A stretch of DNA of 64,000 nt from Cryptomeria japonica. Lineage: Eukaryota; Streptophyta; Pinopsida; Cupressales; Cupressaceae. Position 1 is the first letter of the stretch, and each line of letters opens with the position of its first letter. Shown one piece after another: positions 9,999 to 20,416 of this stretch. Below the pieces are notes generated by a model. That model was not told the origin of the DNA and made no database searches. It worked only from the letters and a program-made list of their open reading frames with translations. The stretch covers positions 47,294,501 to 47,358,500 of the forward strand of contig NC_081414.1 of NCBI RefSeq assembly GCF_030272615.1, in the 5' to 3' direction. The translations under genes were made by a program, and so were the position numbers.

Positions 9999-12925
9999 TG
10001 TAGACACCTAAAATTGTCCTATCTAATTAAATAAATATTTTTATTTATTTAATTATTTAAGCCTAAGTCTTCTATTAATTAAATAAATCTTTATTTATTT
10101 AATTAATTCATTTATCCTCTTCTAACCTTTTTCCTCATTCAAGTAAATACTTGAGATCATATGACTACCCCCCTGCATGGAGGTAGATTATTGTGATGGG
10201 TCAACTAAACTATTCTATCTCAGAAATAAAGACAGAAGGATCAAACCCAGAGAGAAGTTTAGCGAACCTACCTGGTATACCCGAACCTACCTCTCTACTA
10301 CCTCTACCCAAACCTATTATTTATTTAAATTATCCTTTTCTAAATTAAATAAATACTTGTATTTATTTCATTAATCTCACTTCTTTTATTAATTAAATGA
10401 ATCTTTATTTAGTTAATTAATTCATTAACCTTTTCTATCCATGACACATGCCATTCATCTCTTAATTCCTACACTACCTACCCTCTCATTATTTTCTTAT
10501 TTCTTTTACCTACCTTCTAATCCTAGCCGACCATTTATCTTTTACACCTCCCAATATTATCCCTCCATTTCTTATAGTGTCTTCTATATAAGGAGATACT
10601 TGTTGGCAATATTACATTATAATAGACAATGAAAGATTTTTGACATTTCAATAAGGATAATGAGAAGGTTGTTGATGATTATGGACATAACTGATTAAAG
10701 ATGTTTTACTATCTTGATATTATTATTTTGTCATTGATGTCAAGAAATTAATTTTCTATTGGTGTAAATAATTATTCATCTTGGATATTATTACACCTTA
10801 CTTAAGTTTACTAAGGTACATGCATTTCATAGTAGTTTGGGTATGAGACACTTGGGTGTTTGTGCCACATTGGGATAGTGTGTGTAGGAGAATTTCTACC
10901 TTTTATGGTGTGATCTTGTTGTTACACTCCACATTTAGTGGGTGATCCACCTCATGTGGAATATTATATTTTTTCTCCTACCTACACACACCTATTTCCT
11001 ACCTACCCTTGTTTCTTATTGATCCACATGTCATATTTGTGTGCTCACATATCCCTAGCCTTGCCTATATAAGCAGGCTCATCTACATTGTATGTAATTG
11101 ATATTATTGATCATTTTCTATTGATGAGAATATAGTTTATTCTTGTCCTATATTGTGTCTCTATTTTGTACATTTCATTTAGCTCTTGATCTTGGCAAAA
11201 TCTCACATTTTCTAATTCAGTATGATGTTGCCATATCTTGAGAAGTATGATATGAAGATTATAAAGAAGTCGGTAAAGACACAGGAAAGAATATGATGAA
11301 TAAGGGGATAAGTTATTCAATGGGAAACTCTACCGAGTCAAACAATGATGAGATCTTGATGTTTTAGATTGTTTTAACATCATACACATGTTGTAAAATG
11401 TAAAGGTTAATACTACACTATGTTATCAGGCAAAGAACCTAGTCGGTAAACCCTAAGGAACCTAGTCGGTAAACCCTAAGGTTATTGCTATTAGTTAATG
11501 AAGGTAGAATGTCTACCAAGTGAAGTTTAGTATTCATCGAGTTGTAATCGAGCTATAACAGAATGCATTAAATGTTTACTTGGGATATTTAATGAAAGAA
11601 GCTGATGAGCTGGAGCGGATCAATGATTGGTAAGCCATGGAAAAAGTTTGTTAACGAATCTAAGGCAATGGAAAGTCGACAGGAAGATCTACAGCATAGA
11701 TTGAACCGCATTACCCTAACACAAGTTCCAAGGTGAAAATGCAAGTTCCAAGGTGGGGTAAAACATTTTCAAACCGAAAGATACAATGAACTTAGACAAG
11801 ATTGAAGATTTGATGGCTATGATTGATCATGGGAAATGTGATCAATGAGATTAAGTGCTTAGAAGATTGTTTATAAATAGAAAACTATTGATAAACAATG
11901 TATGCGGGCAAGTGTATGCACAAGGATGCTACATAGTGATTACCAAGCACAGAAGCTTGAAGACCTGTTAGAATAATAGAGTATTGATGCCTAGCAGATA
12001 GACAAGATGAGTTCTATGTCTAGATCCTATTGAACAAATAGGAATCTGCTTTAGCATTTTATATGTGAAGTTGCAGATAGATTTTCATTACTATTATTTT
12101 GTGAAAGTGATAGGAAATCTCTTAACTGAGTGGACTTAACAGTCTTATATGTAAATCCTCTAACAAGGTGACATTCTGATTGAGTGTTTGAAATCCTTTG
12201 ACAAGGTCACTTCTAACAAAGTGAAGATCCTAACAAATTTGAGGGAAATCTCTTAACCGGGTCACATCTAGCAATGTGATTGTAATCTTTAACAGGATTT
12301 GCTTTTAACTAAGCATACTCTAGAAGAGTATATTTCTTAGTGGGTCTGAAATCCCACAGTGGTTTTTCCCTATTTGGGTTTCCAAGTTAAATCTGGTGTT
12401 ATGAGGTTTATATTGTTCATATGCTTTTGAGTTTGCATGTTTGACAGTTTTTGGTTATATGACTAATATATATGTTACCGAGGTTGAATCTAATGTTTTT
12501 AGGGATGATTAAGTTTGTATGATTCACCCCCCCCCCCCTCTCATCTTGTTGGCTATTGGATCTGTACTTATATTAAGTATCAGAACTATCAATACTTCCT
12601 TCATTATCGATCCTCCTCGACTAGCATTCAAACTTTCATATGCGATCAAGCCTATTTGCAACCACATTTCTCTTCTTTGTTGAGCTCTTGTGCACACATA
12701 AAATCTAAGAGAAAATATATCAAGCGAGATCAATGGAGATAGGAAGAATGGAGATTCAAACCCTAGTGTACTTGTGATGGTATAATCTTTGTGATTTTAT
12801 TGATTTGCATTTGTCTTAGGTAATCTTCATATGTTATAGTGGATCTTTATTGTTGTTAGGCTAGGGTTTTGTGGTTGAATCTATTCAGTCTTTCAATATT
12901 GTTGTTTCCATTTTTACCATAAACA
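9999..12925 (+). mobile_element. 3' LTR of element A, interrupted by a 1,991-bp insertion
   Basis: Begins TGTAGACACCTAAAATTGTC and ends TTACCATAAACA, matching element B's LTRs in the opposite orientation. TATA box CTATATAAGG at about 10584-10592. A second length change near 10151-10314 (about 160 bases around GGATCAAACCCAGAG) is absent from the other LTR copies. The main interruption at 10601-12591 begins about 10 bases after the TATA box. Confidence 0.88.
10601..12591 (+). mobile_element. 1,991-bp TG...CA insertion in A's 3' LTR, probable solo LTR of a Ty1/copia element
   Basis: It starts TGTTGGCAATATT and ends AGAACTATCA; ATACT flanks it on both sides (10596-10600 and 12592-12596). It has no credible coding sequence. 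Internal features resemble copia LTRs: a TATA-like CCTATATAAGC near 11065, two GAACCTAGTCGGTAAACCC copies around 11450, and a run of 13 C at 12528-12540 near the 3' end, as in the LTRs of copia element C. The last 20 bases contain AAGTATCAGAAC, similar to a tRNA-Met primer site. If that is real, the insert is an LTR plus a short piece of interior rather than a clean solo LTR. Confidence 0.75.
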
Positions 12926-12989
12926 CACTTATCACCTCAGTTTCACACAATTTGATGCTATAGTCTCTGATCTTGATCACATTCACCCA

Positions 12990-13375
12990 TTGAACATTGA
13001 CACCATAGTCAAGCTACACAAAGTAAAATGAGTCCTAATTGATAATGAATCCACCCTTAATCTTTGTACATTAAGGTTCATTACTTAGGTTGGGTACATT
13101 GTCTCAGATATGCACAATCAATGCATTACTATCAAGGCCTATGGCAATGCTGAGAGAAGTTCAGTAGGGATGATTAATCTCCTTATCCAAGTGGGTCGAA
13201 CAATACAAAATACATTGACCATGCCATTGATCTTGATCTCTCATTCAACATACTTCTCAGTCACCCATGGATTCATGTCATACAGGTCATTCCTTCCACC
13301 TATCACCAACACCTCAAATCTCCATTTCAAGGATGTAAAATCACCATTCATGGTGACACTCAACCCTTTGAGTAC
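12990..13375 (+). pseudogene. Protease remnant, element D
   Basis: The aspartate loop reads VLIDNESTLNLCT near 13030-13070, with Glu where B and A have Gly in the D-G-G motif. ITIKAYGNAERSS follows at about 13125, and a degraded LSHPWIHV strand, in another frame, near 13255. At least one frameshift and several stops make it non-functional. Confidence 0.65.
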
Positions 13376-13399
13376 TGTCATTCACTCAAGGCCTCATCC

Positions 13400-14600
13400 C
13401 CACATTCCCATCATTTCCTTGGCACCAATAGCGGTGATGCACCTAATGCCACATCATCCTCATATGTTGATCCTAATACCATCTTAGCTGCTACTAAAGA
13501 AAAGACATATGTCTCTTCAACCTTTTCCCAAATCAAGATCAATGATGTCGGTTGTGGCGAATACTCCCTGCAAGGTACTTTCATAGTGGGTGTGTTTCCC
13601 TTAGATCCACATTCCCATGGGAAACCCACTAAGGTACAAAAGAAGAAAGGACCAATGATCAAATAATTTGGCTCCACCACATTCCAAGATCAAGGAGATC
13701 TTAACCATGTGGTAATAGAAGGAGACATAAATTAGTGGCTATACAAGGATGTCCCTATAGACAATGAGACCCATCTCCAAGGATTCAAGCACAAATATCC
13801 AAAACAACACAAGTGGGATAACCAAAAATGGAACTATCAAGGTGGTTGACTAGGCCAAGCAAAAAAAGGCATAACAACTCCTATTGATCCCAATAATAAT
13901 AAGAATCACAAAATGATTGGTTTTGGACATCCCTCCCGTGAAGCCTCAAGTCTGACTGCCACTTTTGGAAACAATGTGGATATTCTGGTCAATCCCAAAA
14001 ATAACCCTGAGTTTGTCAAACATCTGTATGATGATATAGATAGCTCCTCCTCCTTTGGTACATCTGAGCTATTTGAAAACTCCATTCTCCTTATTGACCT
14101 TCCCCTTCACCACCCTGAACTCATTGATTGGGAACAAAGTGTTGCACACCTATATACATTCCAAAATGACACAATGCTCCTGCAATTTTTGGGGGCAACT
14201 AAGTGTGCACCATATTACAATCCTAATTAGATTCAAAGTTACAAGATTGGTCCTAAAGGTTACTTTGGGGAAGAGGGAATCCTTAACCACAAAAGTGAAA
14301 AATAAATAAAAAATAAACGGTCTTCTAGAAAAAACCTCTCAGAGGCACTTCTTGACTCAAAAATAATAAAAACAAAGGGTGTATCTTTAGGTGAAAATCT
14401 CTCTGAGGCGCCAGAAGATGAGGATTATCTTCTTCCACTTGGCAATGATTATGTTCCTGAGTGCTCACCTATTCTAATAGATCTAACGAAAGAAATAAAT
14501 TTGGGTACTTCAAAAAATTCACATATTACAAATGGTAGAATCTCTATCTGATGATGAGGCTCAAGGGTTCTCTGATATTCTTCACAAATGGCCCATCAAC
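13400..14600 (+). pseudogene. Protease-RT linker, element D
   Basis: Degenerate connector. VGCGEYSLQGTF near 13550 matches the post-protease motif of A and B. The stretch at 13913-14230 (IDLPLHHPELIDWEQ...LYTFQND) corresponds to B's LVHHQLIDWDHEG...DTFQND. Charged residues dominate and no catalytic motif is present. The end (about 14560-14600) carries the SDDEAQGFSDILHKWP segment that precedes RT. Confidence 0.55.
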
Positions 14601-14609
14601 TTTGCATAG

Positions 14610-15510
14610 TTGGTTGTTCATCATCTTGCAGTTGATCCCAATGTTAAACCAGTCAAACAGAAACTGTGAATGACATATCCAAGAACTACATTGTTGGTCA
14701 AAGCAGAATTAGAAAAAAATTTAGAAGTCAAGTTCATCTGACCAATTGATTACTCAGAATGGACCTCACATATGGTCCATGTTTCAAAGCCTAATGGCGA
14801 TATTAAAGTATGTACTGACTTTAGAGACCTGATTAAAGCATGTCCCAAAGATGATTTTTCACTTCCTAACATTGACATCCTTGTTGATCTTACAATGGAA
14901 CATGAAATGCTATCCCTAATGGATAGCTTCTCAGGGTATAATCAGATAAAAATAGCAGAAGATGATCAACATAAAACAACTTTTACTACACCATGGGGTT
15001 CATTTTGCTATCAGGTCATGCCCTTTGGCTTGAAGAATGTAGACACCACATATCAATAGGCTATGAAAATGATATTTGATCATCTTATGAATAAAGAAAT
15101 GGAAGATTATGTGGATGACATATTGTGCAAATCCAAAACATGGGCAAAACATCCAGCAATCCTTGATCAAATATTTGAGCATTTGTCTAAATACAAGTTA
15201 CGTCTCAGCCCTAAAAAGTGTGGTTGGGGTTACATTAGGGAAACTTCTAGGATTCATCGTTTCCCAACATGGCATTGAGGTTGATCCCAAGAAAGTGAAA
15301 GAAATAATGGAAATGCCTCCTCCCAGAACATTAAGGAATCTGCACCGTCTACAAGGAAAATTACAATCTGTCAGGTGATTAATCGCACAGTTAGTAGATA
15401 AATGTCAACCTTTCACTCATGTGCTCAAGAAAGGTGCAAAATTTAAGTGAGATATCCAGTGCCAACAAGCTTTTGATAGGATCAAATAATATCTAGCTCA
15501 TCCACCCATT
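14610..15510 (+). pseudogene. Reverse transcriptase remnant, element D
   Basis: Recognisable Ty3/gypsy RT blocks: KVCTDFRDLIKACPKDDF, MDSFSGYNQIKIAEDDQHKT, VMPFGLKN, and the active-site box YVDD near 15108, followed by LGFIVSQHGIEVDPKK and the LQGKLQSVR connection. Frame changes occur around 15240 and stops at about 14670, 14740 and 15057, so no complete enzyme could be made. The YVDD box itself is intact. Confidence 0.85.
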
Positions 15511-16330
15511 CTAATGTCTCCTACTCCAGGTCGACCTTTGATTTTATACATTTCCATAACTGTAATAGTGGGGGCATTACTTGCACAACTTAATGATGAA
15601 GGCAATGAAACAGAAGTTTATTACATCAGTCGCACATTAGTGGGATATGAGCTTAATTATTCTCTAATGGAAAAAGCATGCCTAGCTATCATATTTTGTT
15701 CTCAAAAATTACGACACTACATGCTAAGTCATATAGTGAAGCTCATTTGTAAAATTGATCCTCTTAAATATCTACTTTCCAAAAGTACTCTAATAGGACA
15801 TATGGCCAAGTGGGTCATGTTGCTTGGCAAGTTTAATATTCAATATGTGGATCGAAAGGATATCAAAGGGCAAGTCATTCCCGATCAGTTAGTAGAAACA
15901 TCATTAGCTGATGCATATCCACTCATAAAAAATTCCCTAATGAATATGTATGCACAATCAGTGCACAACCTCCCTGGAAATTATTCTTTGATGGGTCACA
16001 TACTCAAAGAGGAGCTGGGGCAAGATTCTTGTTTGTAACACCCCAGGGAGATCTATTCCTATAATCTTTCAAGTTGGTGTTCCCGTGCACTAATAATATT
16101 GTTGAGGATGAAGCCTTAATCACTGGATTAAAGACAACTATCCAATGGAATATATCAGATCTTTTTGTTTATGGAGATTCACAACTTGTCATCTGACAAA
16201 CTAATGATGAATACCAAACTAAAGATGATGAGCTCGTACCTTACAAAAGGATGGCTGATGACCTTAAGAGTAGTTTTCAAAATATCATCTTTGATCAGGT
16301 TCCTTGAGCTCAGAATAAGGAAGCTAACAT
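15511..16330 (+). pseudogene. RNase H and second RNase H remnant, element D
   Basis: The segment at 15514-16038 has the RNase H connector of Ty3/gypsy Pol (YYISRTLVGYELNYSLMEKA, SQKLRHYMLSH, AKWVMLL). A second RNase H-like region follows in changed frame (FVYGDSQLVI near 16150; E-D-E-A pattern near 16100), the dual arrangement of Tat-clade elements. Stops and a frameshift at about 16030 inactivate it. Confidence 0.7.
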
Positions 16331-17725
16331 AATGGCCACCATTGGATCCCTCCTAGATATTAGATCAGATAGTCTGAGATATGAATTCCTAGTTGAACAG
16401 CTTCTACAACCAGCATTTGAGACATCGCACACAAACATGGTGTGCAACATTGTTGGATCCCAATCACCCTGGTACTGTGACATCCATGCCTATCTCAAAG
16501 ATGGTACCCTCCTTGAAAACATATCCCCTAATGACCGTCGAAATATTATTCACCATTATGCCCGATTCACCCTTATAGGAGACAATCTATATCATCGTGG
16601 CTATCATGACATACTTTCTTGGTGTCTCAATTCGAACGAAGCTAAACTTGCAATGGAAGAAGTGCATGGTGGTACTTGTTGCACTCACACGAGCGGATAT
16701 GTTCTCACCAAATATCTCTTAAGAATGGGATATTACTGACCCACCATGGAAAATTACTATTGTGAGTATGTCAAGAAATGTGTACTCTGTCAACAACATG
16801 GGGATTTGATTCATGTTCCAGCGTAGGATTTGTGACCCATTGCAACACCATGGCCTTTTTCCACATGGGGCCTAGACCTCATTGGTAAGATCCATCCTCC
16901 TTCTTTAGATGGACACAAGTTTATCATTGCAGTAACTAAATATTTCACCAAGTGGGTGGAAGCCATTCCTCTCACCCTTACTATTGGTGTCCAAGTGTCG
17001 AAGTTCATCTTGTATCATATCATTTGTCATTATGGGATTCTCTCCACCATAATTATTGATGATGTAACCCCATTTAAGAACCAATACATGCATGACCTTT
17101 GCTCATAATTCCACATAAAACATCGTTGGTCTACATCATACTACCCCCAAGGGAACGACCAAGCTAAGGCAACTAATAAAACATTGCTATGTATCCTAAA
17201 GAAAGTTGTCAATAAAACTGGTCATGACTGGCACCTCAATATTAATCTAGTCATATAGGCTTACCGAACCAGCATTCAAACTCCTACTGGATCCACCCCC
17301 AATTCCCTTTTATATGGTGCAAAAGTGGTCTTACCAATTGAGGTTGATTTACCATCACTGTGCATTTCCCTGAAGGATTATTTTTCTAATGAAGACTCTA
17401 GAGTGGCAAAACTAGCACTACTAGATCTTCTTGAAGAACAACGTCAAAAATCCTATGATCGTATGAAAATATATCAGATTCACCTTAAGAGGCAATATTA
17501 GAAGAAATTCCACCACCGTGAGTTTGAAGTGGGTGATCTAGTCCTAAGAGAAAACACACAAAATAATAAAGACCGACAAAAGAAAGGAAAGTTTGAAGCA
17601 AATTGGTTCGGTCCATATGTGATTACAACAAAATATGATTCAAGTACATACTAGTTATCTTCTCTAGAAGGGGAGCCACCCAATGATCCCCTTAACATTC
17701 TGCACATGAATAAATTCTATGCCTA
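16331..17725 (+). pseudogene. Integrase remnant, element D
   Basis: The zinc-binding region (HGGTCCTH...CVLCQQH) lies at about 16660-16800. Core motifs follow: WGLDLIGKI, IIIDDVTPFKN and YPQGNDQAKATN, the last with Lys where the catalytic Glu of the DDE triad should be. The GPY/F tail (GKFEANWFGPYVITT) leads to HMNKFYA and TAG at about 17723. Several TAG/TGA stops fall at positions where B or E have Trp, Gln or Arg. Catalytically dead. Confidence 0.82.
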
Positions 17726-18583
17726 GTCTATGGCAGTGTAGCTCAGATTTTTGAAAATCAGAAAATATCAACAAAAAAAAATCAGAAAATTCCCCCCCCC
17801 CGAAAGAAAACAAAAAAATTCATCCTTTGGTGAAAGCCACTTCTTGTGGCACGTTAGACATGTATATATGGTGAAAACCTAGAAATAAGCGTCATATGTA
17901 CCAAAGGGTAGTTCCATTATCTTTTGGCCCTTCTTTTAACCCTTCTTGGGGTAGTATCTATCGCTACCTGCCATAATCATGTCTCTTTCCCCACACAATA
18001 TCTCATGTTACCGACATCCCATTCCATCACATCCCATCCATATCCTTCACCTCCATCTCCTTTGGGCACGGTATCCCATGATACCTGTATCTCCATTCGC
18101 CTCATGTTGGCAATTGACACTCATCTAGTGCATTTTGATGCTTGATTATTGGTTTAGGGTTGTGATTGATGGCAACACTTCTTGAGATTCCTTTCCGGTA
18201 ATCACGGATCTTGATATCTGGAAGAGGATGTCAATCGATAGTCAATCAACTGGTAGCCAGTTAACTGGCATTTTAGGTTTATCATAGTAGTTTTGGTATG
18301 GAAGCTTTCTAGTGATTGTGGTGTGATGAATCGTGCATGGGATGATTGGGCCGACATAGAGACATCATTTTATCATCAATTTGGTGAACCGGTAAAGTCG
18401 ACATATGACTACATGTTACATTAGCAGGTCGACTTGGTGAATGATATTTTTTGTGATTATGGATATATAACACTGATGTAGAAGATTTTTTTGGTGCGTG
18501 GTATGATTGATATGCGAGCGAGTGGTGACCGAGAATCCTTTGTAGCATAGTTTCATGTGTGCATTATTGATCTTATAGCTAAC
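17726..18583 (+). other. Region between element D and element E
   Basis: No gene seen. 17726-17900 resembles the post-pol noncoding start of A and B (GGTGAAA...GGTGAAAACC pairs) and contains a run of ten C at 17798-17807. From about 18150 to 18583 I recognise nothing; CTAAC at 18579-18583 directly precedes element E's LTR and is the expected left target-site copy. Confidence 0.5.
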
Positions 18584-20242
18584 TGTAGCATCGTAAATTG
18601 TACGCACTTGCTAGGGTGGTACAATTTCACACCTAGTTTAGCACCCGCCTTGGTGCATTTTACATTTTGCAATGCATTTCTCCTTTAGCACTTAATTAAT
18701 TAAATTAATTAGGTCTAAGGTCCTATTTCATCATCCTCTGCATCATAAAGTTGGGCCCTTTTGTTAAAGCGTGCCCTTTTAAGTCCTATACATCACTCAA
18801 TCAAAAACCCTAATTAAGTCCTATTTTGAGCTTGGGGGCTTGGTTTCGGGGGTCAAAACATCTCGAAATCACCTGTAACTTCAGGATTCTCTCTAAAATC
18901 ATCATATCCGACGGCCAAGAAAATTTGGTGAAAAGTTGTCGGGACCGTGGTACCCGGAGTGCATATGGTCCTGGACATTTTTCCCAAAATTTTAGGAGCA
19001 CAATCCAATCACAAAATAAAGCTTAACCCCAAGAAATTGGTGGGAAATTCAATCTCTAGGTCGGCCAAAAGACGAAATTACGATCTAGGTTTTCCTACAT
19101 AAGAACTCTCTTTCTTCATTTGAAAGGATCGGATTTTTGTTTTCAGGAACCTCATATGCAGTGAAAGAGCAGATCTTTGAAGACTTCAACAACATTCAAC
19201 ATCCCTCTATCAAGAATTTATCAATTTCATTCATCCATTTAGGGCTTGGAAGACATTGAAGAACAATAGGAGATTACCGACTGAAGATTGGTTTGTACTC
19301 CTCCCTTGAGGGTTGGGTATGATTTCATGTTGTTTTCATGTCTTTGCATAAGCTTCAATATATCCTTTATTCATGCTTTAGATCATTTTGCATCTTGATT
19401 TAGAGCATTTACATTGTCATTTACAAGCAATTAGGGTTTACTTTCTAGGTTGCTCTAGTTTGCTTTCTTGCATTTTAGGACCTTGCACACACACTAGGTC
19501 TACACACACAATACATTTTACAATACAACTTGGCTATTCATGGAGGTGGAAATCACCAAAGTGGGGGTTTTACTAAGGCAAAACCCTATATAGCCGCCCA
19601 TACCCTTTTCAGATATAAGTGCAGGTTTCGGGACTCAGACGACGCCGTAGGTGACAGATCCGGGAAAAACAGGTCAAGACAGCACTCCACATCAAATTGC
19701 AGAGCAAAAGACCTGGACAGGGGCGCTGGGCACCCTAGTCCTACCAGGACAGGGGCGCTAGGTGCCCTGGTCCCTGGGACAGAGGCACTAGGCACTTTGG
19801 TCCTCCTGACAGACAGCATTTTTTGACATTTCCGACAATTTTCCAGAGTGCAAAACAGCAGTTTCAGGTGCAGTTTTTGGGACAGAATCAGGACAGTGGC
19901 TCCCGCGCCCCCGTCCCAAACATTTTCAATTAGATTTTGACTCTGGGTATGCATTTGCATTCTTATTTCATCCTTACATTTACAGCTGTTCATTGTTTAA
20001 TCTCAATTCTGCAATCTTGTTATTCGTTTGTACATGCATTTTGGGATTAGGACTTGAACTTGCATCATTTGATCTTCCAATTTCAACAAAGGAATAGAAA
20101 TCCTAATAGGTAGCCCATGGCTCTCTCTTTCACAAGAAGAAGTAGCCAATTGCGTGATACCTCTAGGCCCTTTCATATTCCGTAATGTGTGTCAAAAGGT
20201 AGGATTAGGGCATGTTAACCTAGTCTCACCTTTTCCCCTACA
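18584..20242 (+). mobile_element. 5' LTR of element E (1,659 bp)
   Basis: Begins TGTAGCATCGTAAATTGTAC and ends CCTTTTCCCCTACA, giving TG...CA ends. It is followed after five bases by a primer-binding-like sequence. No coding sequence is supported inside. No second copy is in the window, so the boundaries rest on the ends and the primer site. Confidence 0.75.
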
Positions 20243-20247
20243 CATTT

Positions 20248-20265
20248 TGGTGAACCCGACGTGAA
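20248..20265 (+). promoter_or_regulatory. Primer-binding site, element E
   Basis: TGGTGAACCCGACGTGAA starts with TGG, the complement of a tRNA CCA end, five bases after the LTR. I do not assign the tRNA. It differs from element B's site. Confidence 0.65.
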
Positions 20266-20416
20266 ATCTATCTTTGGTTCCTCTTGCATTGCATTTGTTA
20301 GATCTAGATCTAGATTTAGTGTTTTTTCATTTCATTTTCATTAAAAAGAAAAAGAAAAAAAAAAAGTGTGTTTCTTTGCATTGTGTGTTTAAATTTTATG
20401 CAACCTTTATTTCAAA

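Larger units (their letters stand above)
1..12925 (+). mobile_element. Element A: RT-less Tat-type Ty3/gypsy retrotransposon, 5' end outside window
   Basis: Order on the + strand: Gag C-terminus, protease, unrecognised linker, integrase C-terminal tail, long 3' noncoding region, antisense PMD gene, polypurine tract, 3' LTR. The order and many segments match the minus-strand element B of this window. A differs in lacking the G-patch, reverse transcriptase, both RNase H domains and the integrase core, so it would have depended on enzymes from a partner. Three younger insertions with perfect 5-bp duplications interrupt it. The 5' LTR, primer site and most of Gag are left of position 1, so full length and target duplication cannot be read; CACTT follows the 3' LTR and would be the duplication to look for. 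Assignment to the Tat clade is inferred from its close match to B, which has the clade's dual RNase H. Confidence 0.85.
12926..18150 (+). mobile_element. Element D: degenerate Ty3/gypsy internal region
   Basis: An old pol region related to B's but clearly diverged: protease, long linker, RT, RNase H and integrase in order, with many stops and frame changes. It begins at once after element A's 3' LTR, so A probably inserted into D and D's 5' half lies beyond the left edge. No LTR of its own is recognisable before element E's LTR at 18584. The 3' boundary is approximate. Confidence 0.8.
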
